From Methanolobus sp. WCC4 (lineage in GTDB: Archaea > Halobacteriota > Methanosarcinia > Methanosarcinales > Methanosarcinaceae), in assembly GCF_038022665.1 (NCBI RefSeq), contig NZ_CP150629.1:2462480-2526479 (forward strand): 64,000 bases of DNA. Direction: 5' to 3'. The notes below the pieces were generated by a model that worked only from the letters and a program-made list of their open reading frames with translations, was not told the DNA's origin and did not search any database. Every line of letters begins with the position of its first letter. The stretch's first letter is position 1. Below are positions 35,499 to 44,277 of the stretch, piece by piece. A program made the translations under genes and the position numbers.

Positions 35499-36353
35499 TC
35501 AGATGAAGCTATCGATAAGCGGATCGATCTTTTCTTTTTCAGGTTTATTCCTGTATAGTGGACCAGACTGTAGCACTTCCTGATGTTCCTCAAAACTTGG
35601 TTTGTCATTCACATAGAACACGCCCAGCGGGATCCTGTCACCCCATTCAAGGGACCTCTCAAATGCCTTCACACGGTCATTCAGCTCATAGCCTGTGTCC
35701 TCCATCTCGTACACCCTTTCAGAATACCAGTTGAAGGTATTCAGCTTGTTAAAGGAGACACATGGCTGGAGTACATCCACAAGAGATAGGCCTTTGTGCT
35801 GTATCGCCTTTTCTATAAGTGATGTCAGGTGTGGGATGTTACCCGCATATCCACGGCTCACAAAAGAACAGTCAAGGGATATAGCCAATGACAGAGGATT
35901 GAGTGGCATGTTGAACACACCATGAGTCTGCACTTTCGTCTTCATGCCGATCTCACTGGTGGGCGATGCCTGACCCTTGGTAAGACCATAGATCTGGTTA
36001 TCGTGCACTATCATTGTTATATCGGGATTCCTCCTGACAGTGTGCAGGAAGTGGTTTCCTCCTTCACCATAACAGTCCCCGTCACCAGTGACCGCAAGTA
36101 CCGTAAGTTCATGGTTGGCAACCTTGGCACCTGTTGCAGGAGGTAATGAACGTCCATGCAGGCCATTGAATGCATTACATTTGAGATAATGAGGAAGTTT
36201 ACTGGACTGTCCTATACCGGAAGCGATCAGCACTTCGTGGGGCTCCTTTCCAAGATTGACAAGTGCCTGCTTTATGGCCTTGAGTATACCGAAATTGCCA
36301 CATCCCGGACACCATGCTGTTTCATATTTACCATAATCCTCTATGCTGACCAT
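35499..36353 (-). CDS. korB: 2-oxoacid:ferredoxin oxidoreductase, beta subunit
   Basis: A 284-residue thiamine-pyrophosphate-binding subunit of a 2-oxoglutarate-type (or broad 2-oxoacid) ferredoxin oxidoreductase. It shows CPGCGNFGILKAI at the N-terminus, the TPP motif TGDGDCYGEGGNHFLHTVRRNPDITMIVHDN, and C-terminal IDPLIDSFI. The ATG immediately follows the korA stop (TGA-ATG) with the SD AGGAGG upstream, so the genes are translationally coupled. It catalyses oxidative decarboxylation or reductive carboxylation with ferredoxin. No separate delta ferredoxin subunit is encoded. Confidence 0.92.
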   Translation of the reverse strand: MVSIEDYGKYETAWCPGCGNFGILKAIKQALVNLGKEPHEVLIASGIGQSSKLPHYLKCNAFNGLHGRSLPPATGAKVANHELTVLAVTGDGDCYGEGGNHFLHTVRRNPDITMIVHDNQIYGLTKGQASPTSEIGMKTKVQTHGVFNMPLNPLSLAISLDCSFVSRGYAGNIPHLTSLIEKAIQHKGLSLVDVLQPCVSFNKLNTFNWYSERVYEMEDTGYELNDRVKAFERSLEWGDRIPLGVFYVNDKPSFEEHQEVLQSGPLYRNKPEKEKIDPLIDSFI

Positions 36354-38081
36354 TCAGATCACCTCCTTTTCCTTCAGGGCATTGATTATGAACTCAGGAC
36401 TGAAGGGCTTTCCATCATAACGAAGCACATGTCCTGTTACATCGATACCTGCATCCACCTTCAGCATACGTGCGAACTGACCGGTGGAATTGTTCTCAAC
36501 ACAGATGGTCTTCTTCGCCTTTGAAAGTGAGTTTCTTGCTTCTTCTGCAGGTAATGGATGGATATGGGTAAAATGGACAAGGTTCACTGACCTGCCTTTC
36601 TCATTCAGGATATCCACCACCTCTGCAAGAGGACCGAAGGTGGACCCCCATCCGATAAGGGTAATGGAAGCGTCTGGCCTGCCATATATCTTCGGGGCCG
36701 GCATCTCCTCCCGAAGGACCTCCAGTTTCTTCATGCGTTTGTCATTCATCTTTATACGGTTATCAGGATCCTCGTTTATGTGACCGAATTCATCATGTTC
36801 ATCACTATCCGCAACCACAACCGTACCAACTTGTCCCGGAAGAGCACGTGGTGATATTCCAACCGGGGTTATCTTATAACGTCTGTACTCCTCATTCTTG
36901 GTCCTGAGTTCCTGATCGGTCAGGAGATGCCTCTCCACCTCCACCCTGGATGCATCGAATCTCGGAAGGGTGAAAAGCGAATCTGCAAGATACTGGTCAC
37001 TCATGACAAACACAGGGATGTGATACCGGTCTGCAATATTGAATGCCTCTGCCGTGAGATAGAAGCACTCCTCAGGAGTTCCGGGTGCCAGGATACACCG
37101 GGGGAACTCTCCCTGAGCAGCATTGAGGACGAACTGGAGATCGCCCTGTTCTGTCATAGTGGGCAGACCTGTAGCAGGGCCAGGACGCTGGCACAGGAAG
37201 ATAACAGCAGGGGTCTCTGTGATACTGGCGAGTCCAAGTGCTTCTGTCATCAGGGCAAAACCACCACCTGATGTTGTTGTCATTGAACGTGCACCTGCAA
37301 AGGATGCCCCAAGGACCATATTAAGTGCTGCGATCTCATCCTCCGCCTGCTCCACCACCACATTGAACCTGTCAGCATTTGCTGCAACATAGGTCATAAC
37401 ACCTGTAGAAGGGGTCATTGGATAGGCTGCAAGGAACTGTACACCTGCTGCAAGTGCACCAAGTCCCACCGCCTCGTTACCATTGATAAGCATCAGATCA
37501 TCCTTTTGATCAGGTTCGCTCACAGCGAACTTACAGCCACCGGGATAGTTCTCTTTTACATGATCATAGCCTGCACGTGCTGCAGCTATATTCTTCTGTA
37601 TGATCTCCTCACCTTTTTTCCTGAAAGAGAGCTTCAGGATAGTTTCCAGATCGGACATCTCCAGGCAGAGAAGGCCGATCACAGCACCCAGAGATACAGA
37701 ATTGGAATATATCTTATCCCCGCACACATCTCTGGCTATCTTAAGCATAGGAACATGGAAGACCGAGTTTTGATCCTCTTTTACTTCGATGACATCCTTA
37801 TCAACAACAACGACACCATCGGTCACTTCTGCCATATGCTGTTCTATGGAAGCTGCATCAAGAGCCAGAAGCAGGTCCACACTCTCTGTCATTGCATATA
37901 CAGGAGAATCACTTATACGTATCTGGAAAGTATTGTGTCCACCACGTACCCTTGAAAGATAGTACTGCGTGGCAAATACATGGAAACCGCTTTTCTTTAA
38001 CGTTTTTGAAAGAGTCATACCGGTGGTCTGCAGGCCCTGACCTGCTGCACCCCCTATTTTAAGATTTAGATCGATGTTCAT
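36354..38081 (-). CDS. korA: 2-oxoacid:ferredoxin oxidoreductase, fused gamma-alpha subunit
   Basis: A 575-residue fusion. The N-terminal about 190 residues are the gamma domain (GGAAGQGLQTTGMTLSKTL). A linker is followed by the alpha domain from GNEAVGLGALAAGVQFLAAYPMTPSTG, with TTSGGGFALMTEALGLA and a pyrimidine-fold C-terminus. The start ATG at 38081 is chosen because GGGAG lies 7 nt upstream; ATG 38087 would be 1 nt from the SD. Together with korB it forms a two-gene type enzyme that in methanogens usually makes 2-oxoglutarate for glutamate synthesis or handles related 2-oxoacids. Substrate is not certain. Confidence 0.92.
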   Translation of the reverse strand: MNIDLNLKIGGAAGQGLQTTGMTLSKTLKKSGFHVFATQYYLSRVRGGHNTFQIRISDSPVYAMTESVDLLLALDAASIEQHMAEVTDGVVVVDKDVIEVKEDQNSVFHVPMLKIARDVCGDKIYSNSVSLGAVIGLLCLEMSDLETILKLSFRKKGEEIIQKNIAAARAGYDHVKENYPGGCKFAVSEPDQKDDLMLINGNEAVGLGALAAGVQFLAAYPMTPSTGVMTYVAANADRFNVVVEQAEDEIAALNMVLGASFAGARSMTTTSGGGFALMTEALGLASITETPAVIFLCQRPGPATGLPTMTEQGDLQFVLNAAQGEFPRCILAPGTPEECFYLTAEAFNIADRYHIPVFVMSDQYLADSLFTLPRFDASRVEVERHLLTDQELRTKNEEYRRYKITPVGISPRALPGQVGTVVVADSDEHDEFGHINEDPDNRIKMNDKRMKKLEVLREEMPAPKIYGRPDASITLIGWGSTFGPLAEVVDILNEKGRSVNLVHFTHIHPLPAEEARNSLSKAKKTICVENNSTGQFARMLKVDAGIDVTGHVLRYDGKPFSPEFIINALKEKEVI

Positions 38082-38087
38082 GATCAT

Positions 38088-38415
38088 ACTCCCTTTTATT
38101 TCAATAACTACAGTAACCGATAACAGATGCTGATCAATAGAGAAGTCCCATCCTTACCTGTCCCGCATAAATAGCCAATTGCCTGCACCGACAATCCAAT
38201 CCCCCTATCTTTTTTTGGAGTGAAGCTATAAATATTATTCGCAGTCATTGGCGATAATTCCCAGCCATCAAGACGTTTATAGTAAGAGTCACAGTTTTTG
38301 AGGATCACAATGATCATACATGATCAGGCAATAGAAGAACGTTGAAACAGACTCAAAAGAGGACACAAAAGTGAGCACAATAAGGATGAAGGAATAATAT
38401 TGAATTAAGAATATG
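38088..38415. other. Intergenic region between korA and kaiC-like gene
   Basis: No gene is supported. A 69-codon open frame on the minus strand near 38108-38317 lacks an SD and resembles nothing known. Promoter elements for korAB (leftward) and for the KaiC-like gene (rightward, see the palindrome entry) lie here. Confidence 0.4.
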
Positions 38416-38449
38416 TTTATATAATATATTATCAATAATATTATATAAA
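38416..38449. promoter_or_regulatory. AT-only palindrome upstream of the KaiC-like gene
   Basis: TTTATATAATA (38416-38426) and TATTATATAAA (38439-38449) are perfect inverted repeats about 47 nt before ATG 38496. The left arm contains a TATA-box-like TTTATATA. It may be both core promoter and operator. Confidence 0.45.
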
Positions 38450-38495
38450 TTGGCGGAAATAGATAGGTAGATACTAAGATGGAAAGCGTGATATA

Positions 38496-39293
38496 ATGGA
38501 AAGAATGCCAACAGGAATAGCGAATCTGGACAAGAAGATCAGTGGTGGTTACCCGAAAGGAAAAGGTATACTTATCACCGGAGTTCCGGGTGCTGGCAAG
38601 ACCATATTCGGATTACATTTTCTGCATAAGTCATGCATGGATGGTAAAAAGTGCGTAATGGTCGCAACTGAGGAAAGTCCTGAGGACCTGCTTGCACAAG
38701 CAGCTATGTTGGGGCTGGGTCTTGATTCATTTATTGAGAAAGGACTGCTGCAGATCAAACAGGTAATAGAGTTCAGGACAAGGGCTATTGCCAGAGAAGC
38801 CCGCATTGTTGATGACTTCAGCGATACGGAAATAGATATTATAGAGGAAGCGCACCTGGACAAATACATCAGACCGGACCAGGAAGGTTTCAACATAGAG
38901 GAAATAGACCTCATCGATCTTGTGAGACTCATACCCGAAGGGACAGAAGTAGCTGTGATCGACAACATAGGAGTCCTTTCATTTGGACTTAAACCAAAGG
39001 AATTCAGGGACAAGTTCGACACTATTAACAGATTACTGGCAAAGCAGGAGACGAGCACGCTCTACATAATGGATGAAGCTGCCTATGAGATGACACACAA
39101 GATAGCAGACTATTCGACCTATGGTTCAGTAAAGCTCATGGTAAAGGAGAACCCTTACACAGGTAAGAATGAAAGGTTCCTCAGCATACCAAAGATGCGG
39201 AGTACGAAAATATCACTTGATATCAATGTATTCGACATAACTTCTGCAGGTATAACCCTGAAAGGCTCCAAGGCCAAGATTGTAGAGATCTGA
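38496..39293 (+). CDS. KaiC-like single-domain RecA-family ATPase
   Basis: A 265-residue KaiC/GvpD-like ATPase. It starts MPTGIANLDKKISGGYPKGK and has Walker A GVPGAGKTIFGLHFL near residue 30. An EES motif (ATEESPEDLL) and Walker B-like AVIDNIGVLSF are present. Archaeal single-domain KaiC proteins commonly act with histidine kinases and response regulators as signalling ATPases. Here the next gene, 200 bp on, is a response regulator in the same direction, but a terminator separates them. Both cyclic oligomerisation and the signalling role are inferred from the family. Confidence 0.9.
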   Translation: MERMPTGIANLDKKISGGYPKGKGILITGVPGAGKTIFGLHFLHKSCMDGKKCVMVATEESPEDLLAQAAMLGLGLDSFIEKGLLQIKQVIEFRTRAIAREARIVDDFSDTEIDIIEEAHLDKYIRPDQEGFNIEEIDLIDLVRLIPEGTEVAVIDNIGVLSFGLKPKEFRDKFDTINRLLAKQETSTLYIMDEAAYEMTHKIADYSTYGSVKLMVKENPYTGKNERFLSIPKMRSTKISLDINVFDITSAGITLKGSKAKIVEI

Positions 39294-39321
39294 TCTGCGA
39301 GATCAGATTCCGATATTTTTT
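39288..39321 (+). terminator. Terminator after the KaiC-like gene
   Basis: ATCTGATCT (39288-39296) and AGATCAGAT (39300-39308) form a perfect 9-bp stem with a GCG loop. The stem overlaps the stop codon. A run of six T follows at 39316-39321. Confidence 0.7.
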
Positions 39322-39483
39322 CAATTGTCGTTGTTTACCCATAGCAGAAGCTCTGGATATAGAAAGTGGAAAGAGGGTAGACAGTAATGCCATCACATAT
39401 ATATAATAAAAAAAATAATATATAATTAAACTATCAATTAGTCTTCACCATCCAGCATAAAAAACGAAATAACGAGGTACAAA

Positions 39484-39498
39484 GGAGTTTTTACCATT
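39484..39498 (+). promoter_or_regulatory. SD and ATT start of the response regulator
   Basis: GGAG at 39484-39487 is followed by an 8-nt spacer and then ATT 39496-39498. There is no ATG, GTG or TTG between the upstream in-frame stop (39439-39441) and ATG 39544. The receiver's first beta strand and acidic pair (HKILIVDDE) are encoded upstream of that ATG, so translation must begin near ATT. Confidence 0.75.
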
Positions 39499-40356
39499 AC
39501 AACTGCTACTGATCACAAGATCCTCATCGTCGATGATGAGATAATGAACATCGAATTACTTAAAGCATATCTTGAAGATAAATACGCTGTTGTCAGTGCT
39601 ACCAATGGAAATGAGGCACTTCAGCTTGTCCCTGAAGAAAGACCGGACGTGATACTTCTTGATGTAATGATGCCGGACATCAATGGGTATCAGGTATGCG
39701 AACAATTAAAGGCAGACCCTGCAACACAGTTCATTCCTGTGATAATGGTCACTGCACTTTCCGGAAGGGATGACTGGATAGCCGGAATAGAGGCTGGTGC
39801 TGATGAGTTCCTCACAAAACCAGTGAACAAGATGGAACTGCTCACACGCATAAACTCATTGCTTAAACTGAAGAAGATGCATTATGACCTTATGGCCGAG
39901 AGGGACAAACTGGGGCTGCAGAACAAGATCAGGTCCGTGCTCACACAGATAATCCCTGCTCTGCTTAAAACACTGCCTCCAGAGCAGAAAAGTGTCGTCA
40001 TACACCAGATGATCGATATGGTAGTGGAGTCTATTCTTGAGAATACTGACCCTGAGAGTGACATCGTTGGTGTTGAGTGCGTGGGCGATATCTGCTGCCA
40101 GATAATAAACCAGCTTGGAGCAGAGTTCGAAACAGAGACAAAACCCGATGGCAACACCATTTGTACGATACAGGGACACACCTGCCCATGGGGAAAAGAA
40201 GAAGCCCAGATGAACCCGATACTCTGTACCCTTTCACGAGGGATATTTGCCAGAATACTGGACATCTATGGACAGGATATGGAAGTTGACGTGCTCGAGA
40301 CCATGGGTAATGGAGACGAGCAGTGCGTATTCCAATTGAATAAGATGGATTACTGA
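39496..40356 (+). CDS. Response regulator with C-terminal methanogen output (MetOD1-like) domain
   Basis: A 286-residue protein if translation begins at ATT 39496. The receiver domain occupies about residues 1-130: KILIVDDE at 8-15, phosphoacceptor Asp56 in [14 protein letters not shown], and Lys108 in FLTKPVNK. A helical linker leads to an about 145-residue C-terminal domain with conserved CxxxC-like and GHTCPWG cysteines, resembling the methanogen output domain 1 seen with archaeal receivers. Starting at the first ATG (39544) would remove strand 1 and the acidic pair and destroy the receiver. Its 3' end overlaps the convergent purE by 7 bp. It probably partners KaiC-like or PAS-kinase proteins encoded nearby. 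Confidence 0.88.
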   Translation: MTTATDHKILIVDDEIMNIELLKAYLEDKYAVVSATNGNEALQLVPEERPDVILLDVMMPDINGYQVCEQLKADPATQFIPVIMVTALSGRDDWIAGIEAGADEFLTKPVNKMELLTRINSLLKLKKMHYDLMAERDKLGLQNKIRSVLTQIIPALLKTLPPEQKSVVIHQMIDMVVESILENTDPESDIVGVECVGDICCQIINQLGAEFETETKPDGNTICTIQGHTCPWGKEEAQMNPILCTLSRGIFARILDIYGQDMEVDVLETMGNGDEQCVFQLNKMDY

Positions 40357-40739
40357 ATCAGATCCAGTATCCTTATTGCGAGATGAGCTGCGTTGGCACC
40401 ATTGTCAACGCCCACACTTGCCACCGGTACACCTGGAGGCATCTGTGCTGTTGAAAGAAGAGCATCAAGGCCCATCATCTTTGCACTTACAGGTACTCCT
40501 ATGACCGGTTTCTTTGTCTTTGATGCTATGACACCCGGCAGCGCAGCAGAGAGACCTGCTATGGCAATGTATACTTTTGCTTCATCCCTGGCAACATACT
40601 CTTCAAGTTTTTCAGGGTCCCTGTGAGCGGAGATGACCTGTACGTCATAAGAATAATCGGTACCATCAAGCACACCTGTTACCCTGTTCGCTATCGCACG
40701 GTCTGATTCCGAGCCCATTACTATTGCAATATCTACCAT
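40350..40739 (-). CDS. purE: N5-carboxyaminoimidazole ribonucleotide mutase
   Basis: A 129-residue PurE protein of purine synthesis (AIR carboxylation stage). It has the start [19 protein letters not shown], the active-site SAHRDPEKL motif and [11 protein letters not shown]. It is the last gene of a leftward group shikimate kinase-chorismate mutase-purE, 8 bp after chorismate mutase. Its stop overlaps the convergent response regulator by 7 bp. Confidence 0.95.
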   Translation of the reverse strand: MVDIAIVMGSESDRAIANRVTGVLDGTDYSYDVQVISAHRDPEKLEEYVARDEAKVYIAIAGLSAALPGVIASKTKKPVIGVPVSAKMMGLDALLSTAQMPPGVPVASVGVDNGANAAHLAIRILDLIQ

Positions 40740-40747
40740 TTTACCTC

Positions 40748-41035
40748 CTAAGGAAGATTTCCTTCACCACGTAATTCATGTTGACGTTCTATATTCATTT
40801 CGATCAGTATCTTGAATATCTCTTTCACGGCAGAGATATCAAGGTTCATTTCTACAGCAGCATCTGCTGCACGATCAAGTACCACCGAATTCTGAGAAGG
40901 ATCATTAATGCTGATCTCCTCTTTCTTCTTGGCCTCCAGTACCTTCGCAGCCATACCAACCCTTTTATGAATAAGCTGCATGATCTCGCTATCGATCAGT
41001 TCAATTTCCTGACGTACTTCATTGATAGTGGACAT
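40748..41035 (-). CDS. Chorismate mutase, AroQ fold
   Basis: A 95-residue all-helical AroQ-class chorismate mutase, converting chorismate to prephenate for phenylalanine and tyrosine. It shows the first-helix pattern [32 protein letters not shown] with the active-site Arg/Lys and the following [12 protein letters not shown] 41035 is preferred over 41050 because GAGGA lies 5 nt upstream. It sits between archaeal shikimate kinase and purE, so aromatic amino acid genes are grouped. Confidence 0.92.
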   Translation of the reverse strand: MSTINEVRQEIELIDSEIMQLIHKRVGMAAKVLEAKKKEEISINDPSQNSVVLDRAADAAVEMNLDISAVKEIFKILIEMNIERQHELRGEGNLP

Positions 41036-41133
41036 GTGTTCCTCGTGCATTTCTATGAGCTATATAATTATGTATACAGGCCATTTTATGCTTTATATTA
41101 AGATCCATTCAATTATGACGGATCAGATGAATA

Positions 41134-41997
41134 TCATATTATGCCAGCACCGTTATTATCTACCCGGGTACTTATCACATTTCCGCTTATACCAAGGTCA
41201 TTCCATGCATCCTCCAGCTCACCTGCCTGTTGTTCATTGACAAGTGCAACATATGAAGGGCCTGTGCCCGAAAGTGTGACTCCCGTTACTCCCAGTTCCA
41301 GCGCACGCATCAGGAACTCGGTATCGAAACCAAGGGCACTGCAATACAGGAAACCGTTCTGTGTCATTGCTTTCTCATACTCACCCTGCATGGAAAGTTC
41401 ATAGGCAATGTCCACCCATGGAGCTATGAGCCTTGAGCGTGAGACATCCGTACCGGAGCTGAAAGACCTCTCATCAGGGGCAAATATCAGCACATTGTAC
41501 TCCTGTTCCGTTCTTTTAAGGAGCTTCATTCCCTTATTATCCGTTACAACGAAGCCTCCGTAGAAAGAGGCACAGGCATCATCAAGAGCTCCTGTTATGG
41601 TCACGCCTGCATCAAGAGCAGCCTGAACGCCTATCTTCACAGATTCGAAGGGGTCGAGTTCCTCGCCTATAGCCGAAAGTGTTGCAAGTACGGATGCATT
41701 GGCTGCAGCACTGCTGCTTTTAAGGCCGCTTGCAAGTGGAACTTCAGATCTTGTAGTGACCGTTCCCCCCATCTCAACACCGAAATGATCGAGCACATAG
41801 GAGACAGAGTTCTCTATCAGAGTGGTATCGGCATCAGGTATGCCTTCAATGAGACCACTTATACCAGATACATCTTCGCTGAGTTCTACATCTGCGAATG
41901 TTTTCAGATCGATCCCAAAAGCCGCACCCTTCCATGTGGCTATTGCATTGATAACTGTACCTGCACCAAGTGCATAGGCACTTCCCTTTAAGACCAT
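41134..41997 (-). CDS. aroK: Shikimate kinase, archaeal GHMP type
   Basis: A 287-residue GHMP-superfamily kinase phosphorylating shikimate. This archaeal enzyme is unrelated to bacterial AroK. The phosphate-binding motif PLASGLKSSSAAANA lies near residue 87, and the third GHMP motif GVTLSGTGPSYVAL near 252. GGGAT precedes the ATG at 41997. It is the first gene of the operon with chorismate mutase and purE, 98 bp before chorismate mutase. Confidence 0.94.
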   Translation of the reverse strand: MVLKGSAYALGAGTVINAIATWKGAAFGIDLKTFADVELSEDVSGISGLIEGIPDADTTLIENSVSYVLDHFGVEMGGTVTTRSEVPLASGLKSSSAAANASVLATLSAIGEELDPFESVKIGVQAALDAGVTITGALDDACASFYGGFVVTDNKGMKLLKRTEQEYNVLIFAPDERSFSSGTDVSRSRLIAPWVDIAYELSMQGEYEKAMTQNGFLYCSALGFDTEFLMRALELGVTGVTLSGTGPSYVALVNEQQAGELEDAWNDLGISGNVISTRVDNNGAGII

Positions 41998-42141
41998 TGA
42001 GATATCCCTTTAGATTTCTGGGTCCGCAAAAGGCTGCAAACCTTACTGTAGACCTTTATACTTACCCATACCAGTACTATATACTATTAAAGAATAATGT
42101 TTAAAAGAATGAGAATAGGAAATAACCTATTATGATGAAAT

Positions 42142-42684
42142 TCAATTAGCTTTTGGAGATAATATCAGATCCTTTAGTCTGTTGTAGCAATTCCGATATT
42201 TCTTGATCAGCTCAGGAGAATGCAGCTTTTCACTACCATCCATACAATTGTTCACCTTTTCCAGATATCTGTCATTTTCACCGGACATGAGCTCAAGGAA
42301 GAAATTGCTGTTCCTGAAATCCATTAGTGTATCATCCAGTATACCTTCACATGAACCATAGAACATGAGGATACCATTTGATACGGGACCATAGAACTTG
42401 ATCCTCTCATATGTTTCCTTCTTCATATGCTGTGGCGACCTGTAGGTATTGACATCCTGAACTGTCACAAGTACATTGAAATCCTTGCTTTTCTTCAAAC
42501 CTGGCGGGATCGTCTCCGGAAAAAGAACTTTTGGTTTTATACCCATCTGCTCGAGATCGGATAACAGACTATCAGAACCATGGTCTTCCATTACAAGAAG
42601 ATGATCGATCGTCCCGTCCTCTGCCAGCAGCTCCACTATCTCTTTTTCAAATTCAGTACATCCTATAATACTCATCAAAGGCAT
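42142..42684 (-). CDS. Conserved methanogen protein, DUF1638-like
   Basis: A 180-residue soluble protein with an alternating beta-alpha pattern, MSIIGCTEFEKEIVELLAEDG at the start and ILMFYGSCEGILDD in the middle. It resembles the short DUF1638 proteins often linked to corrinoid methyltransfer genes in methanogens, but the match is from memory and moderate. A GAGGAG SD lies 8 nt before ATG 42684. The tandem TATA-like repeats at 42732-42766 could be its promoter. It stands alone. Function unknown. Confidence 0.65.
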   Translation of the reverse strand: MPLMSIIGCTEFEKEIVELLAEDGTIDHLLVMEDHGSDSLLSDLEQMGIKPKVLFPETIPPGLKKSKDFNVLVTVQDVNTYRSPQHMKKETYERIKFYGPVSNGILMFYGSCEGILDDTLMDFRNSNFFLELMSGENDRYLEKVNNCMDGSEKLHSPELIKKYRNCYNRLKDLILSPKAN

Positions 42685-43255
42685 ATTCCCATCTCCTCAC
42701 TAGCAATAAGCGGATCAGGGCCGAAGATACATACTGTATATAATACTGCATATAATACTGCACTGATACAGATAATCAAAAGCCCAAATATAATTCCCCA
42801 TATATAGTGGGGTATGTATTAGTATATAAATTAACCGAAATACCGGGTCTTTATAAAAAAGATATTCCTGACAGTACCTTATCCAACTAAAGTATCTGCC
42901 TTAAAGATACGAATACCGGCAACTGGTTCAAACGATAATTTTATAACAAATACGTGTCACTATAATTACAATTCTTTGGTCCATGGGACTCGAAGATAAT
43001 TTGAATATAGTGACGCGATCATTGAGGATCAAGATTGATAGCAGTCTATCCTGAAAGGCTGATGCCTGATGGAAGGATCTGTTGAAAAAGGCGTATTCAT
43101 GCCCGCAAACATAGGGTGCTTGATCGGTAAATGTTCTTTAGTGGCCTCAGTTATAACTGATATCTGCAACACATTCTGCAGAACCGCTGCGATCTTTCAC
43201 AAGACATCGACCTGGAAGCATTTGTATCCATAGGCAGGATTACGGAGAAGATCAA
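42685..43255. other. Long intergenic region and leader upstream of the formylmethanofuran dehydrogenase operon
   Basis: No complete gene is seen in 570 bp. The left part holds the promoter of the DUF1638-like gene. A TATA-like TTTTATAACAAAT near 42936-42950 could start a roughly 280-nt leader to fmdF. The last 65 bases before fmdF can be read as a short open tail (SQDIDLEAFVSIGRITEKIK then TGA), perhaps a gene remnant. The gene usually first in this operon type, fmdE, is not present. Confidence 0.45.
42732..42766. repeat. Tandem 12-bp repeats TACTGYATATAA
   Basis: TACTGTATATAA (42732-42743), TACTGCATATAA (42744-42755) and a partial TACTGCACTGA (42756-42766) lie in tandem. On the minus strand each contains a TTATATRC TATA-like element, so the DUF1638-like gene may have duplicated promoters. 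Confidence 0.55.
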
Positions 43256-44275
43256 ATGAACGAAGTAGTGTTTGGAGTAAAAGACGACAAGCAACTGGAA
43301 TACACTCCTGAGAAGTGTATCGGTTGTGGAACGTGCGTAATGGCATGTCCTAAAGGTTCATTAGTTATCGGTTCAGTGGGAGCCGTGGCAAGAGGACTCA
43401 TAGACAAAGATTTCCTTGAGAACCAGACAGAGCTCTGCATTGTATGCGGAATCTGTGCAAAGACATGTCCAACAGGTGCACTCGAAATGAAACAGGCCGG
43501 TGAGTCTGTAAATGATAACAGTTACATAAGTTCTGCACTTAAAGACACAACCGTCAATGACAATTGTGTCCACTGTGGACTTTGCGAACAGATATGTCCG
43601 CAGGGATGCATTGAAGTGAAACAGTGGCTTGCAAATGACGGAAGTGCAACTGTAGACGGTGAGACAAAGATCGACACCGAGTGTTGCATACACTGTGGAT
43701 GGTGTGCAGAGGTATGCCCTGCTGAAGCCATCAGTGTCGAAAAACCATTCGAAGGTACATGGTTCAGGGATGAGGATACCTGTACCGCATGCCGCAGTTG
43801 TGTAGACACATGTCCATGTAATGCACTTTTCAACCCAGACTGGGAAGCCGGCGAAAGAGTTGACAAGGTAGCACAGCGTGCTGATGCATGTATATACTGT
43901 GGTGCATGTGACATGGCATGTCCTGTCGATGCTATCACTGTAACAAAGACAGCAATTGTTCCTGAAGTAGAGAAGAAGGCACTCCTTGAGAAGAAACTGC
44001 TCAATGCAGAGATGAAGAGACCAACACTTACATCCACACTTGTCATCGACGAAGATGCATGTCTTGGATGCGGTAACTGTGTTATTGTCTGTCCGGTGAA
44101 CGCAACTGATGAAGAGGTAGCAGCAGGATATCTGAACGAAGTGGATGCCAAGAAGATCCTTGAAGTGAGGAACGGTGTGGCACAGGTCGTTGACCAGGAC
44201 CTCTGTGGTTCTGACGGTGCATGTGCTATGATCTGCCCTGTAGGTGCGATCACACTTGAGACTAGAGAGGTATAA
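43256..44275 (+). CDS. fmdF: Polyferredoxin of formylmethanofuran dehydrogenase (FmdF/FwdF)
   Basis: A 339-residue protein with eight cysteine clusters of the CxxCxxCxxxCP type, the last slightly degenerate (CGSDGACAMICP), so it could carry up to eight [4Fe-4S] clusters to wire electrons into the dehydrogenase. The SD CGGAG is 8 nt before the ATG. It is the first gene of the operon F-A-C-D-B, an order like the fmdEFACDB operon of Methanosarcina, which suggests the molybdenum-type enzyme; the tungsten type cannot be excluded. fmdE is missing upstream. Confidence 0.92.
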   Translation: MNEVVFGVKDDKQLEYTPEKCIGCGTCVMACPKGSLVIGSVGAVARGLIDKDFLENQTELCIVCGICAKTCPTGALEMKQAGESVNDNSYISSALKDTTVNDNCVHCGLCEQICPQGCIEVKQWLANDGSATVDGETKIDTECCIHCGWCAEVCPAEAISVEKPFEGTWFRDEDTCTACRSCVDTCPCNALFNPDWEAGERVDKVAQRADACIYCGACDMACPVDAITVTKTAIVPEVEKKALLEKKLLNAEMKRPTLTSTLVIDEDACLGCGNCVIVCPVNATDEEVAAGYLNEVDAKKILEVRNGVAQVVDQDLCGSDGACAMICPVGAITLETREV

Positions 44276-44277
44276 AA

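Noticed and set aside
39544-40356. Response regulator starting at its first ATG
   Set aside because: This start removes the first receiver strand and its acidic residues, which are clearly encoded upstream in frame with a good SD.
43073-43255. Possible remnant of fmdE or another gene before fmdF (tail reading SQDIDLEAFVSIGRITEKIK)
   Set aside because: The frame is interrupted by a stop only about 30 codons upstream and I cannot match the tail to FmdE. It may be chance, so it is mentioned only in the intergenic entry.
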